Assembly: GCA_963920705.1 (NCBI GenBank)
Contig: OY987238.1
Location: forward strand, 11,588,183 to 11,652,182
DNA: 64,000 nucleotides
From: Odiellus spinosus
Lineage: Eukaryota > Arthropoda > Arachnida > Opiliones > Phalangiidae
Direction: 5' to 3'
This document shows positions 9,991 through 64,000 of this stretch, in pieces. The number at the start of each line of letters is the position of its first letter. The first letter of the stretch is position 1. A program made the translations under genes and the position numbers. Under the pieces are notes generated by a model that was not told where the DNA came from, did no database searches, and was given only the letters and a program-made list of their open reading frames with translations.

Positions 9991-12229
9991 ATGTCCGTTG
10001 AATCTGCAACCGAATTATCCGCACCACTGTTTCGTGATTTAAATCCCGATGACTCGGAGTCCAATATTACTGAAATTCAAAGCTTATGCCTTCGATGTGG
10101 TGAAGATGTAAGTGTCAAATTTTGATTTTATATTTGAGTTATTTAAACGTATATAAGTCTATGTTTTTTATAGGGGACCACAAAACTGTTGCTCACAAAA
10201 ATTCCATTCTACAAGGAGGTAGTGCTTATGTCATTTTTTTGTCCACACTGTGAATGGTCCAATAATGAGCTACAACCGGCGGGAAAAATGCAAGAAGAAG
10301 GAGTCAAATTTGAATTGAGTGTCAAGTGTCTAAAAGTATTGGCTATGATCACAAATATAACGTAAATTGCTGTTTATAAAAGATAATTATCCATTTTACA
10401 TTGGTTTTTAGGATCTATCGAGACAAATTGTCAAAACTGAATGGGCAACTGTTAAGATACCGGAACTAGAATTTGAAATACCTCCTAGAACTCAGGAAGG
10501 GGGTAAGATATGCTTTTATTTCACCGGTTGCAAATGGCAACTTAAAAGAAATAGCGACTATTCCTAGTATTTTCTTTCTTTAGCCATATCAACGATAGAA
10601 GGGATTATTCAAAGAGCAATTGAGGGATTAATGCAGAGAGTTGATACCTTAAGAAAAGTAAAATATTCAATTTACTACTCATTTTAATTTTTATTATATC
10701 TTTTGTATAATTAATACCGTTCATTAGGAAGCTGAAGAAGATAGTCTCGAAAAGTTGTTAGACTTCGTGAAAGAATTAAATCAGTTACTCACCGGAGAGA
10801 AACCTTTCTTATTTGTAAGAAAATTTGTCTTATTCTAAATACTTCTTAACATTCTGGAATAATTTGGATACTAATTTATTCTTTAGATTTTGAACGATCC
10901 GTCTGGGAACAGTTTTTTGGAAAATCTGTATCCTAAGATTGTGCAACTAACATTTTTTTCATTCTGTAGCGTTATATTTTTTCCTATACGAGGCCTTATA
11001 AAATAGTTTAGCACCCCAAAAAGACCCTCAACTTATCATTACTCACTACACCAGGACAAAGGAAGAGGATCGGTTTCTAGGAATTTTTGTAAGATTATAA
11101 TAAGTCTGGCAACGTAGTTACTTGTTGATATAATATAACGGGCATTTAAGTTTGTTTTTCAAATCTCCAGGAGCCGGAAGAACCTGAAGTGGATACTGAA
11201 TTGAAACTTAACGATGAAGTGCTTAAGTTTCAAACAAATTGTCCTTATTGTAACGTACCATGTCATACAAACATGAAAGTAACTCGTATCCTTTTAAATT
11301 AAGATTGCCTTAAGTTTCTCAAAAAAAAAAAAAAAGTTTAAAAAAGGTTAAATTTGTCTTAACAAATGTTTTAGAGATTCCAAATTTCAAGGAAGTGATA
11401 ATTATGGCAACAAATTGCTCATCTTGCGGTCATAGAACTAATGAAGTGAAGAGTGGCGGTGGAACTGAACCATTTGGTACCAGAATCACATTCAAACTTG
11501 AAAATGAAAGAGATTTGACCAGAGATGTTTTAAAAGTACTCTTACTTCGTTTTTTAAATTAAATTTATGGTATGTTAAAAGTTGTTTAACTTTTTTTAGT
11601 CCGAGACTTGTAGCATCGCCATTCCAGATATAGAACTCGAAGTTGGTTCCCATGCCTTGGGAGGTAGATTTACGACGGTAGAAGGACTTCTTGAAAACTT
11701 TAAAGAACAGGTAAAACTATTGTATCATAACTTTCATTTTCTTATATCCAGTTAGATATTTGCAACTATAAGGAAATAGGAATATAACTAAATTGGTTTT
11801 TTCGACCTCCCAGAATTTCTATATAACAAGATTTTAGCGTAATATAAGGTGGTTTGTTTTAAAAACCCATATATTTCTTTGCAGCTTACTTCCCAGAACG
11901 TCTTAATTCAAGGTGACAGCGCAGACAGCGAAAGTAGAAGAAAGATGGATGAATTTCTACAAAAGGTTGATGACATTGCTCAAGGAAAACTAAAAGTTAC
12001 TATGGTTCTCGATGATCCGTGTGGAAATAGTTATATTGAGGTTAGTTAATATATTAGTTTCGTAGATTTATACCTAATAATCATTAATTTAACTAATATA
12101 ACATTTTTACAGAATATTTGCGCACCGGATTTGGATCCTCAACTTACAATTGAAAAATATACCAGAACTTTTGAACAGAACGAAGAACTGGGATTTAACG
12201 ATATGAAAACTGAGGAATACGCTAGTTGA
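9991..12229 (+). CDS. ZPR1: Zinc finger protein ZPR1
   Basis: Twelve exons join in phase: 9991-10107, 10174-10335, 10412-10502, 10584-10657, 10728-10814, 10887-10927, 11007-11088, 11171-11285, 11375-11535, 11600-11710, 11885-12040 and 12113-12229. They encode 437 residues (human 459). The two ZPR1 modules are plain: CLRCGEDG with [10 protein letters not shown] near residues 33-70, and CPYCNVPC with [18 protein letters not shown] in the second half. Each zinc finger is followed by its alpha-helical/beta domain, including [10 protein letters not shown] and [10 protein letters not shown]. The C-terminus keeps [15 protein letters not shown]1 is an essential protein that binds eEF1A and SMN complexes and shuttles between cytoplasm and nucleus. 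All introns have GT-AG ends. Nothing is missing. Confidence 0.97.
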
Positions 12230-12507
12230 AAGTCTTGCCCTGTTCTGTTATGAATTATACATTAAACTAAAAAAATAATAATTTCTATCTATTTATGACT
12301 ATTATTTCAATTAGCAGTAGATCACTACCACTGTTTACTTCTGGTTATATCGTCAAACATTACAAATATAGTCAAAAGTGTACAAAATTTGTTTCGTTTT
12401 GATAGTGTTATTCTGCGGCAAATTCTCACAAAACTTTTAAAATCTAATCTAGGTCAAACTCTTTGTCAGTCCACAATATATGAAATTATTTAGTCTTTGT
12501 CGTAAGC

Positions 12508-13737
12508 ATGGCATTAAATTCAGGGAAAGTTGTCTCTCGCTTACCTAGGTATGAATAAAAATTGCATCTAATTTTCAATAATTACGTCTAATATACATTA
12601 ATTTTTTTTTTAAGATTGGATAGTCCTTTATCCGAAGCTCCGTATCAAGTTTCACCCACTGATTTAAGAAGCTCACATTACGCAGTAATTCCACCAGTTA
12701 GAGGACATAAATCTAACCAAGATAGGTTCGGGGTAATTTTTGTTACATTAGTGTTGCCATGGTTACGAAAATAACGAATTTGAAAAAGGTTCTGTAGATT
12801 TTAAATCAATACTTTGGTATTTTTTATAAAGCGTAGAGGGCCAAGAATTAGAAAATAGAATTGCAAGCTTGATATAAATTGAAATATGAAGGAAATTTAA
12901 TGTTTCCTACACATATATATATATTTTTAAGGGATAATGCAATGACCAAGGATTTGGTGGGATAAATTAAGAATCTATTCCATTTGCTTTTATTAAAACT
13001 TGACAATTCATTAATGGTTCCAAAGGAAGAAAATTCAAGAAATACTTCCTTCCGACACTGCCTGACTAGCAGCGGGAGTAATATGTTAAATATAGAAAAG
13101 CAGCCCCCTTTAATTAGTGCCAGAAGTAAACAGGAGGAGTAGGTATCCTTGCCTATTTGGGGTGGCATCACCATTTCAATTTTTTTTGCGCAAATTTTGA
13201 GGTGAGCTTGGTTTTTAGGTGCGAAGAAGCCTATTCCCCTGCCATTTATTTTCTAATATTGCCTAATGGGAGAAGGAAAGACAGCGTCATGTGAACAGCT
13301 CCACTTTGATTTAGAGGCTGATCATACGCTCGTTACAAAACTTATAATACTTTTGATTTATTTTAATCGGGTTAGGTTAGATTACTTTCGAGAAGTACCA
13401 CAATCTGGCGAATTAGGAGGAGAAATGCCTCATTTGCTCCCAGATATAGGAGAACCACATCCCTGTCCCTATTTTCTTACACCCGATGTGGATCTTCGGC
13501 CCCAAAAATGGTCCACTACCAGAATGAAAGACGGGGATATTCTTAAGGTAATAATTTTTTTATTTGTTTCTGTTAACACTTTTGATGCATTAATTTTTTT
13601 TTCAGATGGCAATGAATCAAATTCTAGTGGATAATAAATTTGGCAAAGAAGTGGTTGGAATGTTATTAATGGAAATAATAGAGGAAGATTATGCGGAAGA
13701 AATTGCCATTGAAGTTATGCAAGAATTAAAGAGTTAA
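12508..13737 (+). CDS. Conserved-looking small protein of unknown function (~151 aa)
   Basis: I do not recognise this family. Four exons can be joined in phase: 12508-12548, 12615-12725, 13376-13547 and 13606-13737, giving 151 residues from MALNSGKVVSRLPRLDS to MQELKS. The middle is Pro-rich (VIPPVRGH, PHPCPYFLTPDVDLRPQKW). The last exon is a charged amphipathic helix with an acidic tail (VVGMLLMEIIEEDYAEEIA) resembling a docking or dimerisation helix. The second junction is least certain: AG|GTTCGG at 12725 keeps the frame to an acceptor at 13375, whereas the stronger-looking donor GG|GTAATT at 12733 does not join in phase to any acceptor I favour. It starts 279 bases after ZPR1 stops, on the same strand. 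Confidence 0.7.
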
Positions 13738-14450
13738 TATACATTTTTCATTGACTGAGCTCGAAATCGGTTCGAACATTTGAGTGTAGTTGTAATGGTA
13801 TTGCAAAAACAGACTTTAGTCACATTTTAATTTTTATTCTTCCCAAAACTGGCAATTTTGACATTTGGAGAAAATTTATAATTTAGTGTTGGTTCACTTA
13901 TATTAAAAGATAGATGGCGCTTGTGACGTACGTTTTGTCGTGAAGACTTGAATTAAGAGCAACTTGGTCTATTCGAAACACGTGAAAGCTCCTATTAAAT
14001 TTGACTTTTATTTATTTTCTTAAGCGTTTAATTTAACGCATTGCGTTTCGTCATAAACCGAAATCCACCAAACAATGTTCCAGCCTCGAAACATATGTTA
14101 TAACAAATGTTAATAAATCAAAACACATTGAAGTAAGCCTTCTTTAAAGCAGACGCAAAAGCAGAACATCTTAAACAGATAAATTAGAGGTACGGAAATA
14201 AGCTTTGGTTATTAAACAGCTTTCAAATTCAAATTGTCCAATTAATTTTCAGGCTGGGGTTAGAGGTTATATTTCGCCAAGGCTCGTAGTCATTGAGTAA
14301 CAATAGGCAAATGGCCGAGAAGTGCGTAGTTTTCGTTTATATAATTTTGAATTCATAACTTTGTTGTTAATTAAACAATTAATTGAAGTTTAAATTTAAA
14401 TTGGTACAATGAATTCATGTTAGTGAGTCTAGTAGCTACAGTTTGTATCA
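13738..14450. other. Intergenic; probable promoter and first leader exon of EI24
   Basis: No gene is supported in 13738-14300. A donor-like A|GTAAGT at about 14451 and an acceptor TTTTCAG at 14980 would make a spliced leader for EI24, with transcription starting somewhere between 14280 and 14440. This is inference from splice-site words only. Confidence 0.35.
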
Positions 14451-14997
14451 GTAAGTTATTTAGTAGTTGTAATCTTACTTGTTTAGTATTGTTTTCTGAT
14501 CGAATTTGCATGTAAATATGATGCTTGTTGGGTTTGGTCGTTCGGGTGAAGAATTAATAGGCTTATGATTTTTTGTAAATATACAAATATTAGACAAAGG
14601 TGCATGTTTTTACGTTGTTATATTTATTCATAAGGCTTCTTGACAAGTTGACAACATGATAAGGATGAAAGACTTCATTTTGAGGGATTAATTCAGTCCT
14701 TCCCTGAATAAAAAATTATCTATGACAATATTCATATGACAGTCTTAAATATTACCCTTTAGTTCTTTCTGTTAAATATATCATTTTAGAAAGCAAACAG
14801 ACTTGTGTTTTAATAGAAATCTTATCTTTCTCTACTTCGAAGTTTTACTCAAGTCTAAACAGTGTTATTTGCACTGGCCATTCAAAATAGTAAACCTTGT
14901 TATCATTTCTATCAAATTGTTTGTTCAGATTTTTGCGTTTGCTCGTACTCTTAAAGCTATAATTTTTAATATTTTCAGACTGCTGGTCTCTCGTAAG

Positions 14998-15054
14998 ATG
15001 AGTGTGATCTCTCTAAATAAACTAGGACAAATATCTAACATTTTCTATGGATAG
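14998..15054 (+). promoter_or_regulatory. Upstream ORF overlapping the EI24 start codon
   Basis: In the proposed leader exon (from 14981) an ATG at 14998 with A at -3 opens an 18-codon frame ending TAG at 15052-15054. That frame passes over the main ATG at 15047 in another frame. The main ATG has T at -3, a weaker context. Such an overlapping upstream ORF usually lowers translation of the main frame. It depends on transcription starting upstream of 14998, which the sequence does not prove. Confidence 0.5.
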
Positions 15055-17287
15055 CCTCAAAGTAAGTTGACAACCTATAAAGTGTGTAAATGAGTAATTT
15101 TGAGAATGGTTATTTTGCTAAAATTAGATTTTTACAAACAGTTTCGATTTTAATAAATTATCCATTGCAGCTTATTGTGATTGGAATAGCCGTTGGTATC
15201 AGAGATGCGATATTGGGGATCGCAGCCATTTATCATCTGGACAAAGCTAGATTAGAATTCTCAGTTGATAAAAGTTCCTTGGGGAAGGATCTTACACAAC
15301 CGGAGACTGTCCTCTCAAAGAGAAGAACGCAAGCTGGAGTTCCTAAACCTATTAATAAAAGAGAGTGAGTTTTATCTTTGATAAAATTCATTATTTTAAA
15401 TAAAATCTATTTAAACTTTGATAGAAATCCAAAAATAGTTCATCGAATTTTACAGTGCTGTGCCTTAAATGGTGGGGTTTTTTGGGTAAATAAACTTTAA
15501 GTCAGGCTAAATTATGAAAATCAGAGTATTTCATTTAGGTTACTCTATTTTTAGCTTAGCATATTTGTATTTCATCACGGAGTCCTGCCTTGTCTTCAGG
15601 CTTTAATGGGAACATTGTTTGGTTCCACCCCTGGTCTTTCTACTTTCGTTTGGTCATGGATGAGACCCGTTCTTCTATTTACGTTCAGCGCTCTCTGGGT
15701 TATACCACTTTTTTTACTAAGCAGAGTTGTCAATAGTTTGTGGTTCCAGGATATAGCAGACTCTGCTTATCGTAACCTACGAGGTCGCCCTCAATTTCTT
15801 TCTAGTATCAGCAAATTAGTCGCTGACGCGCTATTTAGCGTTTTAATACAAGCGCTCTTCCTATTGCAGGTCAGCCGCTTTTGTTTCCTTTTTGAATAAT
15901 ATAATTTTGGGTTTTAATATCACGTGTTAAACTCATATATTAAGGTTTCCTTGCAGAGTATGTTTGTAAGCCTTTTGCCGATAGCTCCATTTGGAGATAT
16001 TATAAGCATTGTCCATTTGTGCCTACTTTACTCGCTTTACGCGTTTGAATACAAATGGTTTAATATGGGTAAGATAGGCTTTTTGGGTTTTACAGTAAAA
16101 ACCACATTATAATGAAACGTTTTTATTTTTTTTTATCGTAATTTGACTGATACCGATATTGCAAATTTTCTTTTTCCCAAGAGTTTCTTTATAATGACGT
16201 TTTACTCTATCAATATTTTATTCCAGACTTAACATAAAAATATCTATTTGTAGGATGGGAGCTACATAAGCGATTGTCTTTCATAGAACACAACTGGCCT
16301 TATTTTGTAGGATTTGGGATGCCACTAGCAATATTAACGGCGCTTCCAACATCTTATTTCATCAGGTTTGATCTTGTGTTTTTGATAATTTTTGTTTTTA
16401 ATAATTTATATTTTTTTCTTCGGTAGTGGTTGTGTATTTTCTATTCTGTTTCCTCTGTTCATAATTAGTGGAAATGAAGCCACTCCTATGACAGGAACAT
16501 GGTACGGAATTTAATACTATTTCATTGGATTGTGTTTAACTGCCATAAACGGCTGAGGGAAGTGTAATATATAACTTGTAGACAAGCCAGGGAAGTTGAT
16601 AAGGTCAAAAGGTCGTAGACTATTATGGGAAGTTGAATAGTTAGTCTAAATTTCATAGACCATTTTGAGAAGTTGATTAGTAGGTCTGAAGGTCATTATA
16701 GTAGGCCGAAAGTTATTCAATGACCTGGGAGTGTTGAATACTAGATCAAAATATCATATACGTTTGTGGGAAGGTGAATAATACGTCAGAAGGTCATTGA
16801 GGATTCAGGGAACTTGAATAGCAGCGCAAAAGGTCATAGACGCCTGTGGGAAAGTTGAATAGTAGGACTAAGTGTCATTAAAGACTGCGGGAAGTTGAAA
16901 AAGGCAAGAAAATGGCTTAAGTTTAGTATAGTCGTTGCAAATTTTCATAGAAATATTTCTATTATAGCATCTACGGTGTACAGTAGTGGATAATACTACT
17001 TCTATTTCAGTGAATATCCATTGCAGCTTTTTTCACCAGTCGTGTGTCTTTCAAACACGATATTCCATCGAACGATAGGACCGAGTGTCAGTGCCAGTAG
17101 TAGCCGTCAAAGTTTGTCCACACCCACTCCACCCATTACACCTACGAGAGACACTCTCAAACTGAAAAGACCTCGCAGCCATCTCTCTCTCCATTCCTCC
17201 CCTTCATCCAACTCATCCTCGAGAGGCAGAAAAGAGAGACCTACCAGTAGTAGGCGAGGTTCTAGTCTAACGAAAGACAATTTTTAA
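15047..17287 (+). CDS. EI24: EI24 (etoposide-induced 2.4 / PIG8) ER membrane protein
   Basis: Eight coding exons join in phase: 15047-15061, 15171-15364, 15425-15485, 15555-15869, 15957-16068, 16254-16365, 16427-16501 and 17011-17287, for 386 residues. The first exon encodes only MDSLK. The protein follows EI24 throughout: GIRDAILGI, the [10 protein letters not shown] segment, [76 protein letters not shown] and the final hydrophobic [10 protein letters not shown]. Several membrane helices are evident. The family acts in the ER membrane in autophagy and p53-dependent growth control. The C-terminal tail after about residue 300 is a Ser/Pro/Arg-rich low-complexity stretch, longer than in the human protein (340-358 residues). 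Confidence 0.95.
16588..16910. repeat. Degenerate minisatellite in EI24 intron 7
   Basis: Diverged copies of a unit like GGGAAGTTGAATAGTAGGTC...AAGGTCATAGAC repeat every 40-60 bases through the intron between coding exons 7 and 8. Related words (AAGGTCATGG) recur in minisatellites at 42.2 and 46.8 kb. Confidence 0.7.
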
Positions 17288-20200
17288 GAATAAAATGAAG
17301 TATAATATAATCACTGTATGATAATGCGTAACAAAAGTTTTTTTTTCCATATCTTACGCAAAATATATCGCTTCAATTTTTACTTAAACCATCGTGCAAA
17401 CAAATGTGTAAATTTATATAAATAACGAAAGTAATTTTGACAAGTGTACCTAGTCGTGGAAATGCGTGTTAAGATGTAAAAAAATATTATAGGAGTGTTA
17501 TTGTTTCCAATTAGGTATTGTTAGGATCTTCTAATTTCTTTTTCTCCCGTTACTTAGAAAAATAGTTAAAATGTTAAAACTATCCGCTACTTTTTAGGCA
17601 GAGTTGATTGAAAATCAATTCTTGTAGAAAATATAAAAACTTAGGTGCTTGAAGATTAACTTTTGATAGGTTAAGTAAAAAAGTGGTAAATTGATTCATT
17701 GGAGTTTGGATACCTTAAAAATAGATCAAATTTAAAAAGCTTCAAGTGTGGGCTCTCAAATTTAACTTCTAAAAAAACAATTTTGATCTATTCATTAAAC
17801 ATTTTACAAGTATGCGTGGCTTCACAATTTTTGGTCAAAAATAAACAAGTTTTCACTACATTCTGTTATCAATCTTTTTATAACTTTTGAAGTAATTGAT
17901 TATTTTCAAATTGAATTCGCCGCCTGCATATTTCTCCTGATTTCGATTGGTTACAAAATATACTCCACCCCCTTCCCCTGTGTGTTTATCAGACGTGATT
18001 TTGATTGGTTTATAGTGGGTCGGTCAAAGGTTAAACAGTCTGAGGCTATGCTCGACGAGACCAACGGTTACCAGTTAAGTCACGTTTGTTGTGTTACCCA
18101 GTCGCGTTTGTTTAAATTTTTAAATTTCAGTAAATTATTCTTCATATAAGTAGAAAAATGTCAAGAAACTAAAAATGACGAAAAGTGTAAGTCTGAATGA
18201 CTCGAAAAAAGAAGGGTCACCACAAAGGCGATGGATAGTAACAGAAGTGAAATGTCCCAACTGCCAAGTTCTATTTAACTACATTGCCTTCAGAGTGAAT
18301 AAACTTCGTAAACAATATTTAGTAAAGTATGTGTATTCAGAAGCAGCGTATCTCGGATATTACTTTGGATTTATTGCAATATTAAGGTTAGTTTTTTAGT
18401 TCTTATAAACCTAGCAATGTCTCGTACTAAAATTCAAATACTGTAAAAAGTGTAAAGGAGTAGCGGTAAATATCCGACGCTTTTTGATAAGGAGAGAAAC
18501 GTCACGTGACTCGTGACGAGTTTCGCGCTTTATACTCAAATTTAAAAACGGTTAGGCCTACTTTCAGATGAATGAGAGTATGAGATTGAAGAAAGGTTAG
18601 GTTAGGTTCGGTATGACGTTTTCCTGCCTATAAAAATTTCATACACTTGTTGAAAAGGATGTTTCCCAAATACAAAGGTATTTACAATTTTGGTCTATAA
18701 ACCTTTTTCGCGTCCGAAGAAATATTTGAAATGCACCATTTATGCAAGATCGTTTTACAATAAAAATAAAAGCGTCGGAGATTTAGGCCCTCGTCCTAAG
18801 TAGAGTATAAACCAAAACGAAAAATTGTATGCTACCCAGCCTGGCCGTAATGTCAAGCAATACATCTTCCTTTACTGTCCCTTTAAAGGGACCCAATTTT
18901 AAAATACGTCACTTAACGAACTTAATAATTTGTTCCGTTTTATAACGTCGCAGTGATGTTTTATAAAACCATCTGCCGTAGTAGCTCGAGTCCTTTTAAA
19001 TTCTAAAAGAGTGTTTACAGGGTGACCTACACATTCCTGTATTTATAAAACTGCTTAGATATATTTATATCACGCTTTTCATTTATAAGAGTTATTATTC
19101 GCGTAACTACTGATTTAAACTGCAAAATTGTTCAGGGAAAACCTGGAAAAGGCAGGGAATTTTGTAATGTCAAATAAATTTGACATAAATTAATCTATCA
19201 AATTTTGAAAGTACGAGTCCTTGATTATGAACTTTAATGACATTAAGTTGGTACGACATTAATCATCTAAAACCTAGTTTATATTGCGCAAAACCTTAGT
19301 TGCACCTGGATATATCAGTAACTTCACTTAAAACCTGGGAGATTGGATTTCCAAATGCTCTATAAACCCCAAAGAATTTTGTTTACCAAAATCTTGAATT
19401 CGTAATGAGACCTAATGAGAGAAACTATAACGACAAAGTCATTTTCTAACTAGGGTCATTAAAGCTAGTAAAAATCTCATGGACGAAACTTTTTTTTATA
19501 ATACTCTTGTTACGACATTCCCTGACGTTTAATTAAGGTACAGACTTGTATCGTTTCATTTATATTCGTAGATAATAAATATTTAATGAACTCTGATAAA
19601 TTAAGATCAACTTGGCCTTTCTCAAAAGTAATTCACGTTCACTTAACTGAAACCGAATTAAGTGACGCCAAGAGTGGTAGAGTAAACTTCTGGTCTGGGA
19701 AAAGTCCACCCACACAACGTTTAAACTTCATTCTCGTTGTTCTCGTGTACATACATACATTCATAGCTTAACGATTAGCCTACTTTTGACCAGTTGAAAT
19801 CGATTTCACGGGGCCAAGTTGTTGCGCGTGATTTCAAGGTTTGGCCACTAGAGTTCTTTTACTAAAAGTTACTCAGTTTCGATGGTCAGAGCGTGTAAAC
19901 CCGTGGTTACCTCACTAACTCCGTAACTTGGCTTCTTTGAACTATAACAGAGTTTAGCTTTGTACATACGGAACTCTCGAACTGAATTTAAACTTATGTT
20001 TCCGTATATTCCCAGCATATATACGAGGGTTGTCGCTGGGAAACAGGTACAAATACACGCGTTATCGTAGTCGCTAGATCTTGTTATTAATTCCGAGACG
20101 GGTCCGCAGTCGCGTGGACTGTTCCTAGAATTAAGCTTAAGTTTATTTAGCGTGCCAAATGTTCTTCCTTATTCACTCGTAGTGTGTTCTTTTAGTTTAT

Positions 20201-20291
20201 TATTATTGTCGCTGGTAACGAACAGATGGTAGAATCGAACCTGTCACGGACTTTCGTTTGAATTGTCTAAATTTGTTTTGGGTTTAAAATT
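17288..20291. other. Intergenic and igloo-like upstream region; ORF at 18175-18399
   Basis: 17288-18100 shows nothing but AT-rich sequence. A plus-strand frame at 18175-18399 (74 codons, starts MTKSVSLNDSKKEGSP, contains KCPNC) has coding-like composition and lies just after a moderately CpG-rich stretch. I recognise no family, and its donor-like sites (AGT|GTAAGT at 18187; AG|GTTAGT at its end) are not in the phase needed to join the igloo-like exons. 18400-19970 shows no gene. 19970-20291 is likely the promoter and leader of the igloo-like gene. Confidence 0.35.
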
Positions 20292-63885
<43,594 letters not shown>

Positions 63886-64000
63886 TAGAAATGCTACATT
63901 GTTTTGCACTCGTTCCTAAACTTTCGTGCTCCAAGAAAAATATATTTTCTTTAACGTCATATATATAACCTTGAAATGGTCAGTTATATTTTGTTTTTTC

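Noticed and set aside
18175-18399. Alternative first exon of the igloo-like gene
   Set aside because: Its donor-like sites leave the wrong phase for both exons at 21061 and 62945, and no other partner exon was found.

Overview
The window reads as AT-rich arthropod, most likely insect, nuclear DNA. Most introns in the compact genes are about 40 to 110 bases, the recognisable genes are animal genes, and the largest one is an igloo-like (GAP-43/neurogranin-related) IQ-motif gene. All identifications come from reading motifs and splice junctions by eye; no database search was run.

Layout. 1-900: first coding exon and 5' leader of a CRIP-type LIM gene running off the left edge (minus strand). 889-2862: a transposon with perfect terminal inverted repeats, filled by a tandem array of a self-complementary unit of about 546 bases. 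3920-5872: a four-exon ABCD4-type half ABC transporter (minus). 7506-7833: a small unrecognised minus-strand gene. 8.1-9.65 kb: repeats, including three tandem stem-loops with identical loops. 9991-12229: ZPR1 (12 exons). 12508-13737: a four-exon small gene I cannot name. 15047-17287: EI24 (eight coding exons) with a likely overlapping upstream ORF. 20292 to beyond the right edge: an igloo-like gene whose second intron is about 42 kb.

The long igloo-like intron holds no other clearly recognised gene. It holds a likely second first exon (39509-39563) that also begins Met-Gly-Cys and splices in the same phase, a CpG-rich leader exon at 24.3-24.5 kb, two exon-like pieces on the minus strand near 58.4 kb, a nest of palindromic elements at 25.5-30.0 kb, several families of short inverted-repeat elements, a tRNA-derived SINE and many degenerate minisatellites.

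Functionally the genes are housekeeping and neuronal: lysosomal export (ABCD4), translation/SMN-linked zinc finger (ZPR1), ER membrane and autophagy (EI24), LIM adaptor (CRIP) and calmodulin binding at the membrane (igloo-like). They look like ordinary neighbours, not a cluster with one joint task.
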